A DNA stretch of 64,000 nucleotides from Gonocerus acuteangulatus (Eukaryota; Arthropoda; Insecta; Hemiptera; Coreidae): contig OX328128.1 in the NCBI GenBank assembly GCA_946811695.1, positions 78,624,606 to 78,688,605 of the forward strand, given 5' to 3'. Below the pieces are notes generated by a model. That model was not told the origin of the DNA, did not search any database, and was given only the letters and a program-made list of their open reading frames with translations. Positions 47,589 to 60,200 of the stretch are shown here, piece by piece. The stretch's first letter is position 1; each line of letters starts with the position of its first letter. A program made the translations under genes and the position numbers.

Positions 47589-48947
47589 GGCGCATCGACA
47601 ACTCTTGGCCATTAGCGCCGGGCCTCCAGGGTGTAACCAGGAATTTTCTCAGCGAGCCCTGAGATGAGACTTTGTACCAAATGTTATCAAAATCGAACCA
47701 TTTTCTTCTTAATAATTCAAACCCCCCTAATAGTACTTAAACGTTTGAATATAAAAATAAAAAACCTTTCTTAGCGAGTGTTTACACTCTAAACGGATGG
47801 CCCGTGCAAAATTTCAAATTTTTGTGTCAAGGGCGGAAACTCTTTGAGGGAAAAATTCACATTTTATTTCTCAGTTTTAGTAATTCAAGGTCTGCCATGA
47901 TAGTTGAAATTAACCTCAATTAAAAATAATACTATGAAATAGATACAGTATAGTAACAGCTGTTCTGTTATCGTCCTAGCAACGCTTGCTGCCTAGGCTT
48001 GCATGTTCTAAACATCTAAGACTTTAAACCCCTCTAAAAATACATAAAAATTCAAATATCAAAAAATCCTTTCTTAGCGAGCGCCTACGTTCTATAGGGA
48101 GTGTCCATGCAAAATTTCAAAATTTTCTGTCGTGTGGTTTGGGCTAGGGGATGATAGGTCAGTAAGTGAGTGAGTGAGTGAGTGGTATTTGACAAATATA
48201 TAGTAGATTTTTCAAAAATACCTATCTCTTTCCTCATCGTCCGAATCAATAGACTCATCTTCTCCATCATTTTCACACATTTACTTAAAACGGCTCTTCA
48301 TTATTTCTTGATTCTCTTCATATAAAATGTCAAACGGCGGCCGAAAGAAGACATTATATTTTAAATTTTTGTTACGTAAGTAGGGCGTTGTGAACACCCT
48401 AAGCCAGTAAAAGGCCCAGAAAATAAACAAATAATGTTTTTTTTTTATGCGAATGCAACCTCAATGTGAACAGAACTACTATTTATGAAGGTACCAAAGC
48501 GATGAAATGGATTGTAAATTTTTAAATTCAAAATATATTGCTAATTAAGTCATGGGGTGCTGAAAACTCCCCACATCTCTACTTAAAGGTTAATATTATG
48601 TTTTGGTATTTTGAGAAAAATTAAAACACCGACGCAATGGCATACCGGAGAACGGGAGATTATAAGAATCAGCCTTCACAGGAATCTGACAGTACCTAGT
48701 AGCTACAGGAAATTCACCGCTTCCTCCCTCATTCTTATCTTGTCCACGTGATGTTATGTTTACATACCTGGTAACAACAACTCTAGCAGGCTCCCTTCAT
48801 AAAATACTCTTTTAAGCGCGGTTACTCCCTATCTCCATAGGGAGAACCCGCTTATGAGGTTGACGTCATGACGCAATCCGGAAGTGCCGACTAGAAACTT
48901 TCACGTTTCAGACCCTATAGATCACGAAAATATAGGTGGCTAAAATT

Positions 48948-49014
<67 letters not shown>

Positions 49015-50895
49015 TTGTCTGTTCGCGCTCCTGACGGCTCAAAAATGGTCCGATTTTGATGAAATTTGGCACAAAAATCTGTCTTCTAATTTGAAAGGTC
49101 AAGTTCTTTAACCAGCAGAATCCGCCCACTTGAAGATAGTGTTTGGGGCGAAATTCGCGCAAAAAAAATCGTAACGCTTACGTTTTTGAGTTTATATGCT
49201 TGCAGGTACTTGTTTTATAGGTTTGTTAACATAAGAGAACGAATGAACCCATTTTAAGGCGATATCTGTAACCGTTTCTGAGAAAAGTGGAATCAATGTT
49301 TTTGTAGGTCATTATTTTTTTGTGAGTACTTAGAATCGCGGGATTCAATTGAAATATTTTCTACATCTTGGAAATTAATCCCAACTAAGATGATTAAATT
49401 TTGGTTATATTTGAAGTTAAGGAAGTATGCGAAAAAGAATATTTTATTAATAGACGTGAAAAATTTTCGGATCTCCATACATTTTTCGTAAATATCTCGA
49501 TACCGGTTGGGTAATCGTGGTAAGTGGAACGTGACCATTCGAATGCTTACTAAATTCTCTACAAAAAATGTTCTGAAGCAATATTCGATGGGACAACGTC
49601 AATGAGAGATATAAGCGCTTAAAACTTAAAAAGTGTTTGTTTTGTTGTTTTGAAATGGTTTTTCTCTTTCTTTATCTCACTTTTTAATTGGTTGTTTCTA
49701 GTTTTAAATTGCATTTATCAAAATGCATGAAATTAGTATTGTAGTAAAATAAGCTAACAAACGGTGAAAGGTATTGGTAATAAGTTTGGAGTGGCTGTGG
49801 TAATCATGATGGCAGTGGCTGTCAGTTTCCTGTGATTTGTGATGCTAATCTATTCCATTTCTTCAAGATGTACGTAACCGCGCTAAGATGACGCAGTTCC
49901 TGCGAGTCGGACTGGGAGTTGTCCCGCCGGGACGAAGTCATCCTATCCAGGCTTCGTATTGGACACACCTTACTTACCCATTCCTACCTACTAGACAGAA
50001 AGGACAGACCAACTTGTAGATATTGTAACGAGACTCTGACCGTTAAACATATACTTACCAACTACAGACAACGCAATAACCTGACCATACCTTACGACTT
50101 ACACGAAATACTGACAGAAGGTAGCCCACACATCAATGCATTACTCAAACATTTAAAAAACTCTTTATTATACACAAAAATTTAATTTACTAAATGTTGT
50201 CTCTTTTGATTATTTTACGTTTTTTTGTTTGTTTGTTTTTTTCTTCTTTCTTTTTCAAGTTTATTTCTTCATATGTTCTTATATAAATATATATCACATT
50301 TGAAGTTGACGACTGACATTTAAAGAGTTTTTCGCCTCTGTTGCAGAACTCTATAAATTAAATAAATAAAAAAAAGAAATAAAGGCCCATAAATGTTCTT
50401 AAAGGCTAATGTACATTAAATGCCCACAATTATCTCATTCAAACCGTAGTATCAATTCAAACAATAATAATATAAACTTCTGGTTAGAGACAACGTTTCG
50501 AAAATCACTACTCTTCGAAAATAAATCCTCCAGACTGCCGAATCACACAAAAGTTTTTTATTTAATCAAATTTCCAAAGGAATACTCAAAACGGAGATTA
50601 TCTCTCAATTTCATAATGTAATTGAAATTCTAGAATAAAAAAACAGCAAATAAATAAGAGTAATTTGTGTTTTTCTTGTGATATCATCAAAATTAAATGA
50701 AAATTATTCTTGATATTAATTCTTGCATAAAAGTTAATTACAGAACAAATAGATCGAAAATTATGAACGTTTTTACAAAAGGCTTCCTTGCAAAACACAC
50801 TGACGACACCTAGTCACACAGGTGATATGATGATGTGCCAACTAGAAAATTTTGCGTTTCAGATCCCCTAGAGACCGAAAATAATGGTGGTTCAA

Positions 50896-50941
<46 letters not shown>

Positions 50942-51797
50942 GGTGTTCAAAACTCGATTGACACCCCCCTTTTTTCCACAATTTTTGATATTTAAAAGTG
51001 AAACTTGGTGGGTCTTAACGTGGTCGAATGTACATTCATTGGACCCAATGCACGACCCCTCAACTTTTATTATTTAGGAAATTCCTCGCTGCACCCTGGA
51101 TGTCGGCACTAATGGCCTAGATGTCAAGACCCCGTAAAAAATAAATAAATCGTCCAACACAAAAATAATGGCTACGAAATTCTAATCATTAGGTGAGTTC
51201 TATTGCTTTAAATTTATTATTTTAATGCCTTTATAAATTAATTGAATTTGATTTTTAGGTGGAGCAAAAAGTTTAGAAAACGTTTATTAAGTTTTACAGA
51301 AGCGTAGACCACATTGATCATAAACTTTTCTGAAAACTTCAAAAACAAAAGTGTGTTTTGCTCCATTCCTATTTACGTTTTAGGCATTTAAAGGTACTTT
51401 TTGGAAAGAAAATTTAATCCTCTGCAACGTTTATACTGATTACTTTTTCCATTACGGACATACTTTCTGCGTTATTGGCAGAAAAGTGACAAAAAACAAG
51501 GGTTTTAACGGTTTTTGGCAATTTGTTACTCATTGGTGCGCGTTAGCGAAAAAATGACCAATATAAAATCGACCTAAAATTCAATTCTCTACAATAATCC
51601 GTCATAAAAATAACCCCCTTCCATTGAAGATTCCAGAGTTAGGGTTGCTGGAGAAGAACTGGAGAAAGTTGAGGGGTCGTGCATTGGGTCCAATGAATGT
51701 ACATTCGACCACGTTAATACCCACCAAGTTTCGCTTTTAAATATCAAAAATTGTGGAAAAAAGGGGGGTGTCAATCGAGTTTTGAACACCCTGTATA

Positions 51798-51870
<73 letters not shown>

Positions 51871-54800
51871 GGTGTCCCGTAAATGTCTAGTCATATTGTG
51901 AGGGGTGATAGAGGACCCTTGGGGGAACAAAAAATGTTCTATAACGATTTCCCGAATTCTCACCTATAAGGGAGAAATCGTCGTTTTATTGTTTTTTCGA
52001 GACAAACGTGGTTTTTGGAAAAATAATCCTTGTAGCTCCGTCCCAGGTGGTACTACTAGAAAGGGAGTGAAACCAATCGAAAGCTGAGTAAATTTACTAT
52101 AAGACTAGTTGGGAGTAAACGTAAAAATGATTGAATGTAAGTATGTATATCTTACCAAAATAAAGATATGGTAAATTCTAAAACAGTAAATAAATAAAAT
52201 ACACATTTATTTTGAATTTATTAATCCAGGTACCTAATACTGGGACCAGGAGGCGGCCATTAAGGATCCCCAACTATATATTAACCTCAAAATTATTATT
52301 TTTACCTAGCATTTGAAAATATTTTTACTGGACTATGTACATCTTATTTATGAGGGATAGAATTTTTAATTACCACAACAAAAACGTATGGGCTCACGAG
52401 AATCCCTGTGAGTTTCATAAGCGTAGCAATCAGTATCAATTCAAGGTAAAGCATTTGTTTTCTAAATATAAATACCTGTAAAAGTGTGTTCAAATGCGTG
52501 CGTGATCTAGGTAAAAATAATAATTTTTGAGGTTAATGTATAGTTGGGGTTAGTTAATGGCCGCCTCCTGGACCCAGTATTAGGTACCTTAATTAATAAA
52601 ATCAAAATAAATTTGTATTTTATTTAACTGGTTCAGGCATTTTTTTTGTGTTCGTGGAAGTAATTTTCTTTTCACAGATCCATGTTTTTTTTAAAACTTT
52701 TGTTTTAAAACCGTTCAAATACTTCAATACAGTGTGATACAGGGTTGTGATACATGAATGGAAAGATAATTAAATGAGGAAGTTTTTCTGAAACCCGGAA
52801 ATCTCTAATTCTGCCCATTGAGGAGTAACGCTGGAAAGAAATATCAATAAAATGTCAGGAAATTTAGAATAGCTTTCTTTTGGTAAGATATACATACTTA
52901 CATTCAATCATTTATACGTTTACTTCCAACTAGTCTTATAGTAAATTTACTCAGCTTTCGATTGGTTTCACTCCCTTTCTAGTAGAATCACCTGGGACGG
53001 AGCTACAACGATTATTTTTCTAAAAACCACGTTTGTCATGAAAAAAACAATAGAACGAAGTTTTCACCATTATGGTTGAGAATTCGGGAAATCGTTATAG
53101 AACATTTTTTGTTCCCCCAAGGGTCCTCTATCACCCCTCACAATATGACTAGACATTTACGGGACACCCTATATATATATTTTAACGGGGGTCATTTTCG
53201 GAGTCTAAATAATTTTTCTAGAATAATTTTTATTTTTAAGGTTTTGAAATTAAAATTATTAAACATTTTTTTTTTTAAATAGTAAAATATAATATATTTT
53301 ATATTTTATATCTAATTGATATTATCAATTACGATGGAATTTCTATTTTTATTTCCTAATAATAAAAATTAAAGGTTAAGTGAAACTCATTTGAAATAAA
53401 AATAGTTATTTTCGGTCTCTGGTTATTACCATGAAATCAAAATTCCGGGAGGGGCACCAGCCCCTCAGCCCCCCCCCCTTATATATGCCCATGTAAACAA
53501 ATGTTTAATTACATACACAGTCGTTTCATAATCTTCGAAAATCATGGGGATTACAACTCACCTTAAAATATTCGTTACTCACTTCAAAGTGTTCTCAGGG
53601 CGATTTCGGCTTAAATATATAGGAAAAATGGAATATCGGTCGTATTTGTCGAACCAATTATGACCTTAATGAAAAAACTTGCTCAAGGTCACGTGATTTC
53701 CTGCGCTATGCGTCCGAACTCGTGGCGTAATATTATGCTTGCACAGCCACGTTTTCTCGGAAACGGCTGGAGCGACAAATTCGTGATTGGTGTCATTCTA
53801 GAGCAACAAATTAGCAACAAATTCTCGTACCAATCTGAATTTCGTCAGACAATTAGATCAAAAGTTACAAGGGTGGCTGTGCTGGCGTAATATTACGCTA
53901 GCACAGCCACGTTTTCTCAGAAACGGCTGGAGCGACAAATTCGTGATTGGTGTCATTCTAGAGCAACAAATTAGCAACAAATTCTCGTACCAATCTGAAT
54001 TTCGTCAGACAATTAGATCAAAAGTTACAAGGGTGGCTGTGCTGGCGTAATATTACGCTAGCACAGCCACGTTTTCTCGGAAACGGCTGGAGCGACAAAT
54101 TCGTGATTGGTGTCATTCTAGAGCAACAAATTAGCAACAAATTCTGGTACCAATCTGAATTTCGTCAGACAATTAGATCAAAAGTTACAAGGGTGGCTGT
54201 GCTGGCGTAATATTACGCTAGCACAGCCACGTTTTCTCGGAAACGGCTGGAGCGACAAATTCGTGATTGGTGTCATTCTAGAGCAACAAATTAGCAACAA
54301 ATTCTCGTACCAATCTGAATTTCGTCAGACAATTAGATCAAAAGTTACAAGGGTGGCTGTGCTAGCGTAATATTACGCTAGCACAGCCACGTTTTCTCGG
54401 AAACGGCTGGAGCGACAAATTCGTGATTGGTGTCATTCTAGAGCAACAAATTAGCAACAAATTCTCGTACCAATCTGAATTTCGTCAGACAATTAGATCA
54501 AAAGTTACAAGGGTGGCTGTGCTGGCGTAATATTACGCTAGCACAGCCACGTTTTCTCGGAAACGGCTGGAGCGACAAATTCGTGATTGGTGTCATTCTA
54601 GAGCAACAAATTAGCAACAAATTCTGGTACCAATCTGAATTTCGTCAGACAATTAGATCAAAAGTTACAAGGGTGGCTGTGCTGGCGTAATATTACGCTA
54701 GCACAGCCACGTTTTCTCGGAAACGGCTGGAGCGACAAATTCGTGATTGGTGTCATTCTAGAGCAACAAATTAGCAACAAATTCTCGTACCAATCTGAAT

Positions 54801-57112
54801 TTCGTCAGACAATTAGATCAAAAGTTACAAGGGTGGCTGTGCTAGCGTAATATTACGCTAGCACAGCCACGTTTTCTCGGAAACGGCTGGAGCGACAAAT
54901 TCGTGATTGGTGTCATTCTAGAGCAACAAATTAGCAACAAATTCTCGTACCAATCTGAATTTCGTCAGACAATTAGATCAAAAGTTACAAGGGTGGCTGT
55001 GCTGGCGTAATATTACGCTAGCACAGCCACGTTTTCTCGGAAACGGCTGGAGCGACAAATTCGTGATTGGTGTCATTCTAGAGCAACAAATTAGCAACAA
55101 ATTCTCGTACCAATCTGAATTTCGTCAGACAATTAGATCAAAAGTTACAAGGGTGGCTGTGCTAGCGTAATATTACGCTAGCACAGCCACGTTTTCTCGG
55201 AAACGGCTGGAGCGACAAATTCGTGATTGGTGTCATTCTAGAGCAACAAATTAGCAACAAATTCTCGTACCAATCTGAATTTCGTCAGACAATTAGATCA
55301 AAAGTTACAAGGGTGGCTGTGCTGGCGTAATATTACGCTAGCACAGCCACGTTTTCTCGGAAACGGCTGGAGCGACAAATTCGTGATTGGTGTCATTCTA
55401 GAGCAACAAATTAGCAACAAATTCTCGTACCAGTCTGAATTTCGTGAGACAATTAGATCAAAAGTTACGGGGGTGGCTGTGCTGGCGTAATATTACGCTA
55501 GCACAGCCACGTTTTCTCGGAAACGGCTGGAGCGACAAATTCGTGATTGGTGTCATTCTAGAGCAACAAATTAGCAACAAATTCTCGTACCAATCTGAAT
55601 TTCGTGAGACAATTAGATCAAAAGTTACGGGGGTGGCTGTGCTGGCGTAATATTACGCTAGCACAGCCACGTTTTCTCGGAAACGGCTGGAGCGACAAAT
55701 TTGAAAATAGTGTAACAAATTAGCAACAAATTAGCAACAAATTACTGAGTATGTTAGAAGTTGGGGTTGCAATGTTGCTGTTCCAGCGTAATAGAGCTAT
55801 TGACACACAGGAAAACGGTACCGCATTGACGGAGCAAGCAAAATCAAAAAAGCACTGTTTTGATTTCAAAGAAGTAAAAATACTTAACAAAGAAAGAAAC
55901 ACGCTGAAAAGAAGAATTAAAGAAAATATTTATATTCTAAAAAAATCAAAAACAGCTGTTAATAAAAGGACCGATCTTAGAAACGTGCATCAAATTTTCC
56001 ATTCTGTAATAGATTAAGACCTAATTGTTGTGACGGACGGACTTTACAAATACCACATATAGATAAAGACGCGGCCATATTGGTAGGCTTAGGACATGAC
56101 TAGTATTACCCCTGCCTCCGTAGAAGGTACATGAGGAGACGAGAGGACGTCTTAGCAAGGTAGCACTTTTAAAAAAATGTTTGTTAAAGTTATTTTAAAA
56201 TCTGGATTTCTAAAATATTGTATATTTTAAATATATTTAATATTGGGAGGTACAAAAATGGATTTTGTTGTAGAAGTGCACCTGATGAGGTGCGAATGAA
56301 TTAAGCACGAAACATGTAGGGCATGAAAAATAAAGTGGTGTGATACAAGGAAGTACTACTTTTTCCGACCCTAAGCCTAAAAGAACGAAACGCATTAAGA
56401 AATATTTTGGGTCATCTACAAGAATAATAATAATAATATATATATATATATAAAGGATGGCAACGACTAGCTAATCTACCTTCTATGTAAATAACTAAGC
56501 TACATACCTCGTCTGTGGTCTTGAACGGCGAAGTGTCTTCATAATATCCAGTATCTTGCAACTTCTGCTGGGTAATCTGGCTGAAGTAGACCGCTCCTCC
56601 GCTGATAGTCTGAAACCAGACAACATTATCACAATTAGAATTAATAATTGATAAGACAGTTTCATTGTTATAACCAAGTTTCCAGAAATTTGCTGCTTGC
56701 AAAGACCTCCCTTAGAAGAGAAAAAAAAACTCGCTCTCAACTAGGAAAGAAGTTATGAATCACTAAAGTTCACTGTTGTTGAGGGTAAAGTTGGCGTAAA
56801 CAGCGTATTTGTAAACATGCGCATGCGCAGACATGTAACATTGGGAAACAATGAACTCTTATTTGAAATGTTGATAAACTATTTATAACCTCCATAAAAT
56901 CGGAATTCTATCCATAACAGCGAGTTGGATTGACTAGAGTTTTGATATCTTCTTGAGCGAGCGTAGCGAGACGAAACGCCTGCGTCTACCCAAAAGTCGT
57001 CCTAGACATTCTTCTTAATATGGATGTTTATTAATACGCTGTTTACACCAGCTATTATAACCTCCATAACAGTGAACTTTATTGCTTCATAACTTCTTTC
57101 CTAGTTGAGAGC

Positions 57113-57157
<45 letters not shown>

Positions 57158-57253
57158 TATTCGTGTTTAGTGCATCGAAATACGATATAGTACAAAATTT
57201 CAAAATAATCTGTGCCTAAAACTCTCGTCTTCACATTTACCTATATATATATA

Positions 57254-57293
<40 letters not shown>

Positions 57294-60200
57294 GGTGTGT
57301 GCTTGTTACCTCCATTAGCTTGTAGAGAAGATTGTAAGCACCCACGAGATCGGGCCAAGACAGCTGTTTCCAGAATTCCTTCATCTGGTAGAAGCAGGCT
57401 GCGGTGTCGACAGCAGAAGTGCTGTGCTTGACGATGAAGTCTCCAGAACAGAACCTGTTCAATTCTGCTGCTTTCTTTATTCGGTTCATTGCCTGAAATG
57501 TAACAAACATCCCTTCATTCATATATGATACGAGCTCACATTTATTAGTTAACTTCTTGCCGTATCAATTCGATCTGGAGACTCCAGGAGCCCACTAGTG
57601 AGTTATTTACGGATTTATCGCAAATACTCTTGGATATCATTTTTGGTTAATTAAGGATGCATTTAAGCCCATAAGCTGCTGGAGGACCTGAGTTCAAATC
57701 CCGAGCAAGCACTAAAGGTTTTTTCTTCTAGTGTCTTCGTTCTAGGGTTGAATTCGGCCTCCCTGACCGTCCCTAGGCCAACCCAGCCTTTAATTAATTT
57801 AATAATGGGTACCTTTGTGCTTATGACTCTAGCAGTCGAAGCACATAGGGGAAAATCAGGCGGCCGGAGAATAATACTGACCATACTATCTCCCTAGCGG
57901 ACCGTATGGTCATGAATCAGGTACCTCTACAGTATCTGCCCCTCAGGGCCCTCGTGGCCTGTTACGGGACTGATTTTTTTTTTTTTTTTTTTTTTTTTTG
58001 TAACAAACCAATATTTTATAAATCTTGCAACTCTTATAGTGTATTTAAGGGTGACCTTTAACATTACTTCATTATTTTACCATAATAAAATATTTGGAGG
58101 CCCGGTGGCCGTGGATGTTAAGGTGTTTTTTTTTTAAGCCCATTAAGAAGAAAATGTTAACGAAAAAGTTACAAGGTAATATTACCCCTTGAGGGTTTGA
58201 TTCTCACCCATACATGGTGGCTTTTGTTTTCGCATAACGAAAAAGTATCACCCCTATGCTGGCTAGAAAAGGGCGGGGACCTATATATAACCCGTCCTGA
58301 ATATCCGTACTATTCATAAATAGAAGGCATTAATTAAGTTTTATTTTGGCTGATAATATTGTTTGATATTGAGATAGCTTGTTACCCTTATTTTTGCCAG
58401 ATCCAGCCACTTGTCAACAGCCGGCTCGAACCATTGATAGTAGAGATGGACTGCCAGGTTTTTCTGCTCGGGTAGATGTTCTCTGAAACTGCAAGCAAAG
58501 ATACAAATACTAAACCTATTTACAACATTTTTCACAATATTGTTTCAAATGTTCGTCTAGTAGGAGGGGGGAGGGTTGTTCCCGCTAGATTTTTTTGTTC
58601 CCGTAAGCATGCTAACCTAATAAGAATTTTTTTGGATATCAGAAAGCAGCAGAAGTAAGTTTGTATTTCAATAAATGAGCTGGAAATAACTAATTTAACA
58701 GGCCTGAAATTTTTATAAGTACTGCATATGTCTCCTTGCAGAAGAATGGGCTTAGTTGACGCAGCTCTTGTGTGACAAACTTTTTTTTTTGGTGCTTCGA
58801 CTGCTGAGGTCAATAAAACCATTCTCAATCTTATCTCTAAATTTTTATGGGAAACACGATATAGCAGTTTATAACTGCTTATGAACAAAATAATTGTGTT
58901 CATTTGAAACATAAACCAGAAGGACCGTTAAACGTAAACCTGTAATTAATCCTAAATATTATTTACATATTTACACGCACATAAACGCACTCACTCAATA
59001 AATACAGACAAACACAAAGTTAATGCATTCAATAAATACCTTATGTTACTATACATTCTCATATGTTAAATTAAAAGGAGGGGAGGAGAGGTATTTGAGG
59101 TAGCAAATGTTATGTATTTTAAAAATTCTATCAATTTCAGGTCCTATAGGTTACCAGCTCGTTGGTGCCGCTGCCTGGCCTCTTGGAGCGAAGTGCAGTC
59201 CACCAAGATGTGTTCTTCATCAAGGACTTCACCTCATCGCGAGCCTGAGGCGCGATTATTGGTCCAACCAGGCAATAATCGTGAGTTAGACGCTTATGGC
59301 CGATTCTCAATCGAGTGATCACCACATCATCTCGTCTTCTAACAATATTTTTTGTGTGTGTATTATTAGAAATGTACGTTAGAGTAGTCGAACTAACAAA
59401 ATTCTTATTCTTCTGAAAGTCTCCAGAGCATTATGCAGTTGCCACATAGCCTGACATAAGAGCTCTTCTTCCGTGTTGAACTGATTTCGCCACCGAGTGC
59501 TGTCATCGCCTCATGAATATTCCAACCGCACGGAGTCGAGGTCAGCGGCCCAAGGTGTTGTTCCTCGTCTATACAAATCCAAATACACTATTGGGAAAAT
59601 AAACAAATAGGATTCGGAAGGAATCATCTGAAACAACTCCGTTTTCTCATATCCTGGAGCTTTCCAAATGTTTCAAGAAACACCCTTAGTCCAATGGAGA
59701 ACTATAACTGCATCTTATGCAAGGATTTCTAAATTTCCCAATTGGGTAGGTACAATTTTGTTAGGCCTCTGTCATCAGGAGAGGTCTGATGATAAAATTT
59801 CTTCTATATTACGGACTACCTCCTAGCTGGATATTCGATATTCCTCATTTTTGAAGGTGTTATTCTTGGTTCGGTAGTGGTAGTTTAAGGACTCCTTACG
59901 ACGTTGGGTGTCTTGTCTGTGATGTTCGGTGTTGTAATGTTTTCCTTCTTGGCTTGGAGTTTTATAGAGCTGATTTCCACATTTGCAGGAGTATATAACT
60001 ATCGTCATTGTTCATATTATTTGGTTTGTGATTTGGATGGCTTTTATATTTAGTCTGCAGTCTAGTGCACTCGCCTTTGCTCTAGCTATATTGTCTCATC
60101 GGGTAGTATTTGATATTAGGAATCCTCATTGTGTTTAGCTACAACCGAGGTTTGTTTTCTCAAGTCTTGGCATCAAGGAGTTGATGTATACCGAAGGCCA

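Larger units (their letters stand above)
46517..55798. mobile_element. Foldback-type DNA element with tandem-repeat inverted arms, 9,282 bp, 9-bp target duplication
   Basis: The left end AGCCCTATTACGCTGGAACA is mirrored at the right end (TGTTCCAGCGTAATAGAGCT). Inversion continues through GCAACATTGCAACCCCAACT, TCTAACATACTCAGTAATTT and then into inverted arrays of the same 160-bp repeat. ATTGACACA flanks both sides (46,508-46,516; 55,799-55,807). Removing the insert with one copy joins the PLE endonuclease in frame (...KSIDT / [10 protein letters not shown]...). Long arms made of direct repeats and a 9-bp duplication are traits of Drosophila FB elements and Mutator-like transposons. No transposase was found inside; the core consists of later insertions. 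Confidence 0.88.
43250..56430 (+). mobile_element. Penelope-like retroelement (PLE), decayed and split by two insertions
   Basis: Three separated pieces in one orientation make up one PLE: RT (43,252-44,130), linker and first half of the GIY-YIG endonuclease (45,867-46,516), and second half of the endonuclease plus 3' region (55,808 to about 56,430). It lies antisense to the host gene inside its large intron. The order RT, linker, GIY-YIG is diagnostic of Penelope-like elements. The 5' boundary near 43,250 looks truncated, because the fingers region before [13 protein letters not shown] is missing. The outer borders are approximate. Confidence 0.85.

Noticed and set aside
53660..55650. Open frames reading [20 protein letters not shown]
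   Set aside because: They recur in the 160-bp satellite units and contain the palindrome; repetitive non-coding DNA.
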